Source: Oleispirillum naphthae (lineage in GTDB: Bacteria > Pseudomonadota > Alphaproteobacteria > Rhodospirillales > Rhodospirillaceae). From it: a DNA stretch of 64,000 nt. Shown here piece after piece: positions 18,030-26,259 of the stretch (position 1 is its first letter; each line of letters begins with the position of its first letter). The notes below the pieces were generated by a model, which was not told the DNA's origin, searched no databases, and worked only from the letters and a program-made list of their open reading frames with translations. The DNA lies in contig JAQAZG010000010.1 in the NCBI GenBank assembly GCA_027864655.1, positions 1 to 64,000 of the forward strand. Direction: 5' to 3'. A program made the translations under genes and the position numbers.

Positions 18030-19562
18030 ATGACCCCGCGCGACGCCGCGGCAGCATCCCGCGAGCCGGGCCGGGGCCTCGTCCTCTTCGCGGTGGCCGC
18101 GGTGACGCTGTGGCGCATCGCCGAACTCGCCGCCTCGCCGCTGTCGCTCTCCTTCGACGAGGCGCAGTACTGGTCGTGGTCGCTCACCCCGGCGTTCGGC
18201 TATTTCTCCAAGCCGCCGGTGGTCGCCTGGGCGATCGCCGTCACCACCGCGCTGTTCGGCGACGGGGAATGGGCGGTGCGCCTCGGCTCGCCCTTGGCCC
18301 ACGCGGGCACCGCGCTCGCGCTGTTCGCGCTGGGGCGGCGGCTGTGGGGCGGGCGCGTCGGCTTCTTCGCCGCGGTGCTCTTCCTCACCCTGCCGGGGGT
18401 GTCGCTCTCCGCGCTCCTCATCTCCACCGATCCCTTCCTGATGTGCGCCTGGGGCTGGGGCCTCGCCGCGCTCGCCGCCGCGCTCGACGATGAGGAGGAG
18501 GGCAGGCCCGCCCTTGCCGCCTGGATAGGCCTCGGCGTCGCGCTCGGCCTCGGCATGCTCGCCAAGTACGCGATGATCGCCTTTCCGCTGTCCGCCGCGC
18601 TCGCCTTCGCCTGCGTGCCCGCCTGGCGCGGCCTGTGGCGCAAACCCGGGCCGTGGATCGCGCTCGCCCTCGGCGCGCTGATCTTCGCCCCCAACGTCGC
18701 GTGGAACGCCGCCAACCACTTCGTCAGCTTCGCCCACACCCGCGCCAACGCCCACCTCGACGCGGGCGGCCTCCACCCGCTCAAGGCGCTCGCCTTCCTC
18801 GGCGGGCAGTTCGGGGTGTTCGGGCCGATCCCCTTCGCCGCGCTGCTCGGCCTCGCCGTCCTGCTTTTCCGCCGCCGCCCCGACGCCGCCACGGCGGAGG
18901 GCCGCCGCACCATCCTGATGGCCGCCTTCGCCCTGCCGCTGCTCGCGATCATGACCGTGGAGGGCTTCCTCTCCCGCGCCAACGCCAACTGGGCTGCCCC
19001 CGCCTACGTCGCGGGCAGCCTGTGGGTCGCCGCCGCGCTCTCCCGCCGCGACATCTGGCTGCGCCTCGCCATCGGCGTGCACCTCCTCGCCGCGCTCGCC
19101 ATGGTCAACTATGACGCCCTGGCCCGCACCGCCGGGGTGCAGCTCTCCGCCAAGACCGACCCGATGAAGCGCCTGCGCGGCTGGGATCGCATGGGCATGG
19201 CGCTCGCCGACGCGCTCGGCCCGGCGCGCACCGACGGCGCGGTGCTCGCCTTCGACGAACGCAAGATCCTCACGCCGATGCTCTACTACCTGCCGCAGCC
19301 GCAGCCGCCGCTCGCCAAATGGAACGCCGACGGCCACATCGACGACCACTACGACCTCACCGCCGACCTCAAGAACTTCAAGGGCCGCGAGGTCTGGCTC
19401 GCCACCCGCCGCGCCGACGTCGCCGACTACGCCGCCGGATTCACCGGCCCGGTCTCCGGCCCGGTCACCCTCTCGGTGCCGATCCACAGGGATTACACCC
19501 TGACCCTGAACCTCTTCCGCATGGGCCGCTTCACCGGCTATCCGCCCGCGGCGGGGAAGTAA
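18030..19562 (+). CDS. ArnT-like family 39 glycosyltransferase (second)
   Basis: The 510-residue membrane protein has the GT-C first-loop motif SFDEAQYWSW at about residue 41, SKPPVVAW soon after, about ten further membrane segments, and a soluble C-terminal portion with FDERKILTPMLYYL. It belongs to the same broad superfamily as the 12695-14350 protein but is clearly a different subfamily. It is one base downstream of lptG. A lipid A or LPS core sugar transfer is likely; the sugar is unknown. Its stop TAA runs straight into satellite hairpins of palindromic element copy C. Confidence 0.85.
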   Translation: MTPRDAAAASREPGRGLVLFAVAAVTLWRIAELAASPLSLSFDEAQYWSWSLTPAFGYFSKPPVVAWAIAVTTALFGDGEWAVRLGSPLAHAGTALALFALGRRLWGGRVGFFAAVLFLTLPGVSLSALLISTDPFLMCAWGWGLAALAAALDDEEEGRPALAAWIGLGVALGLGMLAKYAMIAFPLSAALAFACVPAWRGLWRKPGPWIALALGALIFAPNVAWNAANHFVSFAHTRANAHLDAGGLHPLKALAFLGGQFGVFGPIPFAALLGLAVLLFRRRPDAATAEGRRTILMAAFALPLLAIMTVEGFLSRANANWAAPAYVAGSLWVAAALSRRDIWLRLAIGVHLLAALAMVNYDALARTAGVQLSAKTDPMKRLRGWDRMGMALADALGPARTDGAVLAFDERKILTPMLYYLPQPQPPLAKWNADGHIDDHYDLTADLKNFKGREVWLATRRADVADYAAGFTGPVSGPVTLSVPIHRDYTLTLNLFRMGRFTGYPPAAGK

Positions 19563-19565
19563 AAA

Positions 19566-19617
19566 CCAGGCCAGGGGCGCTGCCCCTGGCCCCCGCAAGG
19601 GGTCGCAGACCCCTTGA
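19566..19617. repeat. Satellite hairpins preceding palindromic element copy C
   Basis: Two consecutive hairpins follow the glycosyltransferase stop: CCAGGGGCGCTGCCCCTGG, and CAAGGGGTCGCAGACCCCTTG. The same pair, with small changes, occurs before copy F at 51043-51085 and resembles the hairpins after guaB at 37187-37232. Confidence 0.7.
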
Positions 19618-19711
19618 CCCCCCTAACTTGTTTTTGCCGCGCAGCGGCCATCAACCGTCACGCGGCGTGATGGTTCTATGGCGCTACGCGCAAAAACCAA
19701 AAGTTATGGGG
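19618..19711 (-). repeat. Dispersed palindromic element, copy C
   Basis: This copy is in the same orientation as copy A. It begins CCCCCCTAACTTG, then TTTTTGCCGCGCAGCGGC, has the central GTCACGCGGCGTGAT palindrome and ends GCGCAAAAACC followed by AAAAGTTATGGGG. It lies between the convergent glycosyltransferase and cupin genes. Confidence 0.8.
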
Positions 19712-19768
19712 AGCGCGAGGGGTCCAAGATCCCTCGTAAAGTTTTTTCTTTTCCTGAGTTTTCCCTTG

Positions 19769-20296
19769 CTACCCCCGCGCCACCGGGTCGGCGGGGGTGA
19801 GGGTTGCGATCATTTCGGCGAACTCCGGCCATTCCGCGGTGAGGCTGGCGCGGTCGCCGTGTTCGTAGTCGGCGAATTCGAAGCCCGGCGAGACGGTGCA
19901 TCCCATCAGGGCGAAGCGGCCGCCGGGTTTGAGGCGGGCGCCCTGCCAGGTGCCGTGCGGCACCAGGGACTGCGGGCGTTCCCCGGCGGCGATGCCGGAG
20001 CCGAGGCGGACGATTTCGCCTTTTCCTCCAGGGGTTAGGCGAAGCTGCTCGACGGCGTCGCCGAGGTAGAAGTGGAAGATTTCGTCCGAGCGCACGCGGT
20101 GCATGGCGGAGAGGGTCTGCGGCGTGAGCAGGTAGTAGATGGCGGTTCCGGCGCAGCGCGGGCCGCCGTAGGCCTGGCTGAGCGCGGGATCGGCGAGGAT
20201 TTGCGCGGCGCGCCAGGTTTCGCGGAAGTATCCGCCCTCGCTGGGGTGGGGGATCAATCCCAGTTCGGTGATCAGTGCGTCAATCAAGGGGTCCAT
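19769..20296 (-). CDS. Cupin_5 (DUF985) family protein
   Basis: The 175-residue protein matches the DUF985/Cupin_5 family: an N-terminal LGLIPHPSEGGYFRETWR segment, AGTAIYYLLTP, HRVRSDEIFHFYLGD (metal-type cupin motif) and a C-terminal GCTVSPGFEFADYE. Family members are small beta-barrel proteins; no catalytic activity is established. The gene is divergent from the unknown gene at 20433, with an AT-rich shared promoter region. Confidence 0.88.
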   Translation of the reverse strand: MDPLIDALITELGLIPHPSEGGYFRETWRAAQILADPALSQAYGGPRCAGTAIYYLLTPQTLSAMHRVRSDEIFHFYLGDAVEQLRLTPGGKGEIVRLGSGIAAGERPQSLVPHGTWQGARLKPGGRFALMGCTVSPGFEFADYEHGDRASLTAEWPEFAEMIATLTPADPVARG

Positions 20297-20432
20297 GCGT
20301 CTCGCGAGGGTTGTGAAGAAACGTTGAATAATTGTAAAAGTTACGTAATATAGTATACGACTCGGCGCGGAATCGCGTCAACCTTCGCCCGAGGCAAGGA
20401 ACTTTTCGCGGCATTCATGAAAAGGGTCGCGC
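20297..20432. promoter_or_regulatory. AT-rich divergent promoter region
   Basis: This 136-bp spacer separates two divergent genes and is locally AT-rich. It contains the palindrome TTACGTAA at 20341-20348 and TATAGTATA at 20349-20357, which are plausible -10 material for either side. No clear -35/-10 pair with ideal spacing could be fixed. Confidence 0.4.
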
Positions 20433-20861
20433 ATGTGGTTCGGTTTTCTGAAGCGGGATGATGCATCAGTCGCGGTCTCCGAGCCGATGGACATTCCGTG
20501 GGAGAAGAACGACAAGGGCCGTTTTTGGAAACTCTTGATGGTCCGGCCCTCAACTCTTGGGATTGCCGGCCGTGGCGGCGTTGCGGCGTTCTTCCACCGC
20601 GGGGTGAAGCCCGGCTGGGTGTTCGTCTGCGCCACCGACGATCTCGGCGCGCTGCTGGACGCGGCGCAGGACGACAAGGGCATCATGGATTACGAGGCGC
20701 GCGGCGGGGTGTATGTCACCTGGTCGTTCGTCAAGCCGGAGTTCCGCGAGGGCGTGGCGCGGCATCTGCGCGACGTGCTGCGGCCCGAGGTCGCGGACAG
20801 CGGCCTCGACGGCCACCGCGCCTATGCGGTGGAAGCGGTTCCGGTGAATCCGCCGAACTAG
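20433..20861 (+). CDS. Uncharacterised 142-residue protein
   Basis: I do not recognise this family. The protein begins MWFGFLKRDDAS, lacks a signal peptide or clear membrane segment, and has a predicted mixed fold with WKLLMVRPS, FFHRGVKPGWVFVCATDD and GGVYVTWSFVKPEFREG. The composition and codon use match neighbouring genes. Its stop TAG shares bases with the recX stop on the other strand (CTAG at 20858-20861), so the two genes converge with a four-base overlap. Confidence 0.65.
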   Translation: MWFGFLKRDDASVAVSEPMDIPWEKNDKGRFWKLLMVRPSTLGIAGRGGVAAFFHRGVKPGWVFVCATDDLGALLDAAQDDKGIMDYEARGGVYVTWSFVKPEFREGVARHLRDVLRPEVADSGLDGHRAYAVEAVPVNPPN

Positions 20862-21448
20862 GACATTTCTTCTTCCAGGGCTTCCGCATCCGGCGCGTCG
20901 ATGACCCGCCGCGCGGTGTCGTAGTCGAAACCGGCGCGCCCGAGCGCCGCGAGGTCCTTGTCGCGCCTGTCCTGCCGCTCCGCCGCGGCGCGGAAGGGGC
21001 CGAGGCGGCGGCGGCGCGCCAGGGTGAGGGCGGCGGCGAGGGTGAGGTCGCGGTTCTCGCCTTCCTCTTCCGAAAGGGTGGCGAGCGCCGCCTCCGCGTC
21101 TTCCGCGCCCACCCCGGCGGCGGCGAGGCGGCGGCGGATCGCCGCGGGCGGCGTGCCGCGGGCATAGAGGCCGCGCGCCTTGCTCCGCGCGGTGCGCGCG
21201 TCGTCGATGTAGCCGAGGCGCAGCATCTTGGCGACCGCGGCGTCGATCCAGGCCTGGGCGGCCTCCGTATCCACCTCCGCCTGGGGATGGGCCGCGGCGC
21301 GGCGCACCTTGTTTTGCAGCACGCGGCGCAGGTGGGCGGCGGTGCCGTCGAAGCGTTGCAGGTAGTAGAGCGCCGCGTTTTCCAGCGAGGCGGCGGTGAT
21401 GCGGCGCAGCGCGGCGCGGCGGCTTTTCGGCGGCTGGGTTGCGGACAT
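20858..21448 (-). CDS. recX: RecX family regulatory protein
   Basis: RecX modulates RecA filaments. The 196-residue protein shows the helical RecX repeats: AALYYLQRFDGTAAHLRRVLQNKV, then WIDAAVAKMLRLGYIDDARTARS, and AAIRRRLAAAGVGAEDAEAAL. It has the alphaproteobacterial layout with a basic N-terminus. The start at 21448 is preferred over longer frames that run into the promoter of the ABC permease. recA is not in the window. Confidence 0.85.
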   Translation of the reverse strand: MSATQPPKSRRAALRRITAASLENAALYYLQRFDGTAAHLRRVLQNKVRRAAAHPQAEVDTEAAQAWIDAAVAKMLRLGYIDDARTARSKARGLYARGTPPAAIRRRLAAAGVGAEDAEAALATLSEEEGENRDLTLAAALTLARRRRLGPFRAAAERQDRRDKDLAALGRAGFDYDTARRVIDAPDAEALEEEMS

Positions 21449-21527
21449 GCGGCGATCATAGCACTTGAGACGCGGGCGCGGCGATGTCATATGGTTGGCC
21501 CGAGACGCAGAAGAAACGACGGACGCG

Positions 21528-22328
21528 ATGACACCGCATTTTCCCGAACGCATGACCCCGCTGGGGCCGATCAACTGGATCGGCTTCTACACCCTGTTCG
21601 CCAAGGAGGTGCGGCGCTTCCTCAAGGTGTGGCTGCAGACGGTGGCCGCGCCGGTGATCAGCACCCTGATCTTCATGGCGATCTTCGCCCTGTCGCTCGG
21701 CCGCACCGGGCGGGTGATGGGCGGCGTGCCGTTCGAGCAGTTCCTGCTGCCCGGCCTGGTGATGATGACGGTGATCCAGAACGCCTTCGCCAACACCTCG
21801 TCGTCGCTGGTGATCTCCAAGGTGCAGGGCAGCATCGTCGATATCCTGATGCCGCCGCTGTCGCCGTGGGAACTGGCGCTCGCCTATGTCGGCGGCGGCG
21901 CGGTGCGCGGCATGCTGGTCGGCGTGGCGGTGGGGGCGATCCTCCTGGCGTTCACCCCGGTGCCGTTGCACGCGCCCGCGACCGCGCTCGCCTTCATGCT
22001 GGAGGGCTCGGTGATGCTCTCGACGATCGGCGTGCTCACCGGCATCTGGGCGGAGAAGTTCGACCAGTCCACGGTGATCACCAACTTCGTGGTGACGCCG
22101 CTTTCCTTCCTCTCCGGCACCTTCTATTCCATCGACCACCTGCCCGCGGCGCTGCACTGGGTGGCCGTGATCAACCCGTTCTACTACCTGATCGACGGCT
22201 TCCGTTCCGGGTTTCTCGGCGGCGGGGCGCACGGTCTGCCGGTGCTGGCGGCGCTGACCGCGGCCAACCTCGCGCTGCTCTGGTGGGCGCAGCATCTCTT
22301 CCGCATCGGCTACAAGCTGAAGGCGTGA
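21528..22328 (+). CDS. ABC-2 type transporter permease
   Basis: The 266-residue protein has the ABC-2 membrane domain: six helices and the family signatures SKVQGSIVDILMPPLSPWELALAYV and PLSFLSGTFYSIDHLPAALHW, followed by NPFYYLIDGFR. It is close to the YadH type of exporter permease. No ATPase gene is adjacent, so its partner must be elsewhere. The start at 21528 (MTPHFPERM) is favoured; 21552 is an in-frame alternative. Substrate unknown. Confidence 0.88.
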   Translation: MTPHFPERMTPLGPINWIGFYTLFAKEVRRFLKVWLQTVAAPVISTLIFMAIFALSLGRTGRVMGGVPFEQFLLPGLVMMTVIQNAFANTSSSLVISKVQGSIVDILMPPLSPWELALAYVGGGAVRGMLVGVAVGAILLAFTPVPLHAPATALAFMLEGSVMLSTIGVLTGIWAEKFDQSTVITNFVVTPLSFLSGTFYSIDHLPAALHWVAVINPFYYLIDGFRSGFLGGGAHGLPVLAALTAANLALLWWAQHLFRIGYKLKA

Positions 22329-22345
22329 AAAGCCGCTGAAAGAGC

Positions 22346-22375
22346 TTGACGCCGTACCCGGAGCCCCCTTCTAAT
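22346..22375 (+). promoter_or_regulatory. Predicted promoter of argD operon
   Basis: A -35 box TTGACG at 22346-22351 and a -10 box TCTAAT at 22370-22375 are separated by 18 bp. Both differ little from the sigma-70 consensus. The position, about 140 bp before argD, would give a leader containing two hairpins. Confidence 0.45.
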
Positions 22376-22396
22376 AGGCGCTTTCTAAAAAAGAGA

Positions 22397-22454
22397 CCGG
22401 GCGGACCATCGCCCGGCCCGTCCGGATTCCAGGCGGTGGACGGACCCACCGCCT
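22397..22454 (+). promoter_or_regulatory. Two hairpins in argD leader (attenuator-like)
   Basis: Hairpin 1 is CCGGGCG/CGCCCGG (22397-22416, six-base loop). Hairpin 2 has a perfect nine-base stem, AGGCGGTGG/CCACCGCCT (22431-22454), followed by GAAGTGTTTTCG, which resembles a weak intrinsic terminator. They may terminate the upstream permease transcript or attenuate argD. Confidence 0.4.
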
Positions 22455-22513
22455 GAAGTGTTTTCGAAATCCGCGTCCCGGCAGCGCCGGGCGCCTGCGC
22501 TGGAGGAGTTGAC

Positions 22514-23692
22514 GTGATCCCGTCCGTGATGCCGACTTATGCGCGGCTCGACGTCGTGTTCGAGCATGGGGAAGGTCCCTGGCTTGTGGCGACCGACGGG
22601 CGACGATTCCTCGACTTCGCCGCGGGCATCGCGGTGTGCTCCCTCGGGCACTGCCACCCGGTGGCGGTGGAAGCCCTGAAGGCGCAGGCGGAAAAGCTCT
22701 GGCATTGTTCCAACCTCTACCGCATCGCGGGGCAGGAGGAACTGGCGCAGCGGCTGACCGAGACCACCTTCGCCGACACCGTGTTCTTCGGCAACTCCGG
22801 CGCCGAGGCGGTGGAATGCGCGATCAAGGTGGCGCGGCACTTCCAGTTCGACCAGGGACGGCCGGAGCGCTACCGCATCGTGGTGATGACGCACGCCTTC
22901 CACGGCCGCACGCTCGCCACCGTGGCGGCGGGCGACCAGGCCAAGGGCAAGCACGGCTTCGGGCCGCAGATGGACGGCTTCGACCGCGTGCCGTTCGGCG
23001 ATATCGACGCGGCCAAGGCGGCGGTCGGGGCGGAGACCGCGGCGATCCTGCTGGAGCCGGTGCAGGGCGAGGGCGGCATGGTCGCCGCCGACTTCGCCTA
23101 TCTGCGCGCGCTGCGCAAGCTCGCCGACGAGAACGGCCTGCTGCTTTTGTTCGACGAGGTGCAGTGCGGCGTCGGCCGTACCGGCAGGCTCTTCGCCCAC
23201 GAGTGGTCGGGCGTCGCCCCGGATGTGATGGCGGTGGCCAAGGGCCTGGGCGGCGGCTTCCCGGTCGGGGCGTGCCTCGCCACCGAGCGGGCCGCTGCGG
23301 GCATGGTCGCGGGCACCCACGGTTCCACCTTCGGCGGCAACCCGCTGGCGATGGCCGCGGCCAACGCGGTGTACGGCGTGATCGCCGCGCCGGGCTTTCT
23401 CGACCGCGTCAACGCGGTGGCCGGGGTGCTGCGCCGCGCGCTCGCCGACCGGGTGCAGCGCTACCCCGACATCTTCGAGGAGATCCGCGGTCTCGGCCTG
23501 ATGGCCGGGCTGAAATGCCGGGTCGCCAACACCGATCTGGTCGATCGCCTGTTCGCGGAAGGGCTGCTCGCCGTTCCCGCGGGCGACAACACGTTGCGTT
23601 TCGTGCCCCCTCTGATCATCGACGAGGGGCATGTCGAGGCCGCCATGGCGAAGCTCGACCGGGTCTGCGAGGCGTGGAGCGAAAAGTCATGA
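22514..23692 (+). CDS. argD: Acetylornithine aminotransferase
   Basis: ArgD converts N-acetylglutamate semialdehyde to N-acetylornithine with PLP, in arginine synthesis. The 392-residue protein has [41 protein letters not shown] (PLP-binding aspartate) and [14 protein letters not shown] with the catalytic lysine. The start is GTG at 22514 with GGAGGAG upstream. It overlaps argF by four bases and is first in argD-argF-hslO. Succinyldiaminopimelate aminotransferase activity is also common in this family. Confidence 0.94.
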   Translation: MIPSVMPTYARLDVVFEHGEGPWLVATDGRRFLDFAAGIAVCSLGHCHPVAVEALKAQAEKLWHCSNLYRIAGQEELAQRLTETTFADTVFFGNSGAEAVECAIKVARHFQFDQGRPERYRIVVMTHAFHGRTLATVAAGDQAKGKHGFGPQMDGFDRVPFGDIDAAKAAVGAETAAILLEPVQGEGGMVAADFAYLRALRKLADENGLLLLFDEVQCGVGRTGRLFAHEWSGVAPDVMAVAKGLGGGFPVGACLATERAAAGMVAGTHGSTFGGNPLAMAAANAVYGVIAAPGFLDRVNAVAGVLRRALADRVQRYPDIFEEIRGLGLMAGLKCRVANTDLVDRLFAEGLLAVPAGDNTLRFVPPLIIDEGHVEAAMAKLDRVCEAWSEKS

Positions 23693-24645
23693 AAACCACT
23701 TCCCCCCGGGCCGTAGCGCCGTCACGGACGGCGCCGCCCCGGCATTTCCTCGACCTCGCGGAGATCGACGCGGGCACCCTGCGGCGGATGATCAACCTCG
23801 CCGCCCACTACCGCGAAGGCGCCGCCCCCGAGGCGCTGCGCCATCCGCTCGCCGGCAGGACGCTGGCGATGATCTTCGAGAAGCCCTCCACCCGCACCCG
23901 CGTCTCCTTCCAGGTCGGCATGCAGCAGCTCGGCGGCGAAGTGGTGGTGCTGAGCCACCAGGACACCCAGCTCGGCCGCGGCGAGACCATCGCCGATGCG
24001 GCGCGGGTGCTGTCGCGCTACGTCGATATCCTGATGATCCGCACCTTCGACCCGGCCACCCTGCACGAACTGGCGGACCACGCCTCGGTGCCGGTGATCA
24101 ACGGCCTGACCGACGAGACCCACCCCTGCCAGGTGATGGCCGACATCGCCACCTTCGAGCAGCATCTCGGCCCGATCGAGGGCAAGGTGGTGACCTGGAC
24201 CGGCGACGGCAACAACGTCGCGCAGTCGTGGATCGAGGCGGCCCCGAAGTTCGGCTTCGAGATGCGCCTCGCCTGTCCCGAGGGGCTGGAGCCGAATGCG
24301 GAGATCGTCGCCGCGGCGCGCAAGGCGGGCGGCAGCATCGTCCTCGGCTCCGACCCCGAGGCGCTGGTGGACGGCGCGGACTGCGTCGTCACCGACACCT
24401 GGCTTTCGATGCACGACACCGACACCGACCGCTCCAACCTGCTGATGCCCTACCAGGTCAACCGCCGCCTGATGAGCCGCGCCAAGCCCACGGCGCTGTT
24501 CATGCACTGCCTGCCCGCGCACCGCAACGAAGAGGTCACCGACGAGGTGATGGACGGTCCGCAGTCGGTGGTGTGGGACGAGGCGGAAAACCGCCTGCAC
24601 GCGCAGAAGGCGATCATGGTCTGGTGCATGGGCAAGATTTCATGA
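23689..24645 (+). CDS. argF: Ornithine carbamoyltransferase
   Basis: ArgF joins carbamoyl phosphate and ornithine to citrulline. The 318-residue protein has [12 protein letters not shown] (carbamoyl phosphate site), [21 protein letters not shown] and the ornithine-binding [12 protein letters not shown]. The ATG at 23689 overlaps the argD stop (ATGA) and its own stop overlaps the hslO start in the same way. Confidence 0.95.
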   Translation: MKTTSPRAVAPSRTAPPRHFLDLAEIDAGTLRRMINLAAHYREGAAPEALRHPLAGRTLAMIFEKPSTRTRVSFQVGMQQLGGEVVVLSHQDTQLGRGETIADAARVLSRYVDILMIRTFDPATLHELADHASVPVINGLTDETHPCQVMADIATFEQHLGPIEGKVVTWTGDGNNVAQSWIEAAPKFGFEMRLACPEGLEPNAEIVAAARKAGGSIVLGSDPEALVDGADCVVTDTWLSMHDTDTDRSNLLMPYQVNRRLMSRAKPTALFMHCLPAHRNEEVTDEVMDGPQSVVWDEAENRLHAQKAIMVWCMGKIS

Positions 24646-25556
24646 TCGATGCGGCGCGCAGCATGGATCTCGTGCTGCCGTTCACCGTCGGCGGCGGGGC
24701 GTTCCGCGGGTGCCTGGTGCGCCTTTCCGCCGCCGCCGACGCCGCGATTGCGGGCCACGCGCCGCACCCCGCGGTCGGCCGCCTCGCCGGTGAGGCGCTG
24801 GCGCTCGCCGCGGCGCTGGGGTCCAGCCTCAAGTTCGACGGCGTGATCACCGTGCAGACCGCCTCCGACGGGCCGGTCCCGCGCATCGTCGCCGACATGA
24901 CCTCCGCGGGCGGCATCCGCGCCAGCCTGGCGGTGGATGAAACCCGGCTCGCCGCGCTGCTGCGGGCGGCGGCGGAGCCCGCCTTCGCCGCGCTTGCCGG
25001 GCACGGCCGGATGGCGATCACCATCGACCAGGGCGAGCACACCGACCGTTACCAGGGCATCGTGGCGTTGCAGGGGGCCTCCCTGGCGGAGACCGCGGCC
25101 GCCTATTTCCGCCAGTCGGAACAGATCGACACCGCGCTCACCCTCGCCGCCGCGCCGCCCGCGGACGGTTTCGGCTGGCGCGCCGGGGGCATCCTGCTGC
25201 AGCGCCTGCCCACCGACGGGGCGGCGCTCTCCGCCGACGAGGAGGCGGACGCCTGGGAGACCGCGCGCATCCTCCACGCGAGCCTCACCGCGCACGAACT
25301 CCTCGACCCGGCGCTGCCCGCGGCCGAGGTGCTGCGCCGCCTGTTCCACGCTTCGGGGCTTGCGGTCTATGCGGGCTCCGAGGTGCGCTTTTCCTGCCGC
25401 TGTTCGCGTGGCCGCCTCGCCGCGGTGCTCGCCGCGCTGCCGCCCGCCGACCTCGCCGCTGCGGCGAAGGACGGCGTGATCGAGGTCACCTGCGATTTCT
25501 GCAAGACGCGCTATACCTTCGACCCGGCGGCGATCGAGTCCGATAAACCCGCTTGA
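24642..25556 (+). CDS. hslO: Hsp33 redox-regulated chaperone
   Basis: Hsp33 is a holdase activated when its zinc-bound cysteines are oxidised. The 304-residue protein has the N-terminal Hsp33 core and the C-terminal zinc module with a C-X-C pair in FSCRCSRGR (about 270) and a C-X2-C pair in [10 protein letters not shown] (about 287). The ATG at 24642 overlaps the argF stop. The argD-argF-hslO order is frequent in alphaproteobacteria. Confidence 0.93.
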   Translation: MIDAARSMDLVLPFTVGGGAFRGCLVRLSAAADAAIAGHAPHPAVGRLAGEALALAAALGSSLKFDGVITVQTASDGPVPRIVADMTSAGGIRASLAVDETRLAALLRAAAEPAFAALAGHGRMAITIDQGEHTDRYQGIVALQGASLAETAAAYFRQSEQIDTALTLAAAPPADGFGWRAGGILLQRLPTDGAALSADEEADAWETARILHASLTAHELLDPALPAAEVLRRLFHASGLAVYAGSEVRFSCRCSRGRLAAVLAALPPADLAAAAKDGVIEVTCDFCKTRYTFDPAAIESDKPA

Positions 25557-25612
25557 TCGGACGCCCCGCTGCGGGCACCCTGAACCCCGGTATCGCTTCG
25601 AGGAGCTTCGAA

Positions 25613-26218
25613 ATGCCGTTCTTCTCCCCCTTCCGGCGCGGTCTGCTGCTCGGCCTCTTCGCGGCGCTCGCGCTCGCCGCCTGCACCAGCACGCCGCCCG
25701 CGCCCACCTATCCGGACATCCGCTTCAGCCAGGGCGAGGCCCTGCCGATCCGGGCGATGCGGGTGGACATCTCTTCCTCCTACCAGCCGACCTTCGCGTC
25801 GCCCAACGTCGAGCACCTGATGCCGGTCTCGCCGGAGCGCATGGCGCGGCAGTGGGCGCTCGACCGCCTGCAACCGCTGCGCGCGGGCCGCGCGGTGGCG
25901 CGTTTCGAGGTGCTCGACGCGCGGGTGACGGAGACCAGACTCAAGGTCAAGACCGGCATCGTCGGCACCTTCACCGACGAACCGGCGGAGCGCTACGACG
26001 CGACGCTGACCGCGCGGCTGACCCTCGACGATCCGGAGCGCAGCTACCACGGCTCGGTGGAGACCACCGCCAGCCGCAGCCTGACGGTGCAGGAGGGCGC
26101 CTCGATCAACGACCGGGAAAAGGCCTGGTACGAGCTGACCAAGAAGCTCGGCGAGGAGTTCGACCGTGCGATGAGCGCCAACATCAAGCGCTATCTGCCC
26201 GAGGCGCTGGGCAACTGA
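25613..26218 (+). CDS. Putative lipoprotein downstream of hslO
   Basis: The 201-residue protein has a signal peptide ending in the lipobox LALAAC at about residue 24, then TSTPPAPTYPDIRF and a soluble domain rich in beta strands with RFEVLDARVTETRLKVKTG and SVETTASRSLTVQEG. I do not recognise a named family. GGAG lies upstream of the ATG. It ends the argD operon and is followed by a strong hairpin. Confidence 0.75.
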   Translation: MPFFSPFRRGLLLGLFAALALAACTSTPPAPTYPDIRFSQGEALPIRAMRVDISSSYQPTFASPNVEHLMPVSPERMARQWALDRLQPLRAGRAVARFEVLDARVTETRLKVKTGIVGTFTDEPAERYDATLTARLTLDDPERSYHGSVETTASRSLTVQEGASINDREKAWYELTKKLGEEFDRAMSANIKRYLPEALGN

Positions 26219-26225
26219 GCGGAAA

Positions 26226-26255
26226 CGGAAAAGCCGGGGAAACCCGGCTTTTCCG
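26226..26255. terminator. Bidirectional intrinsic terminator
   Basis: A perfect 13-base stem, CGGAAAAGCCGGG/CCCGGCTTTTCCG, with a GAAA loop, lies between the convergent lipoprotein and trkH genes. The A- and T-rich ends give it terminator character in both directions. Confidence 0.85.
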
Positions 26256-26259
26256 TGGC

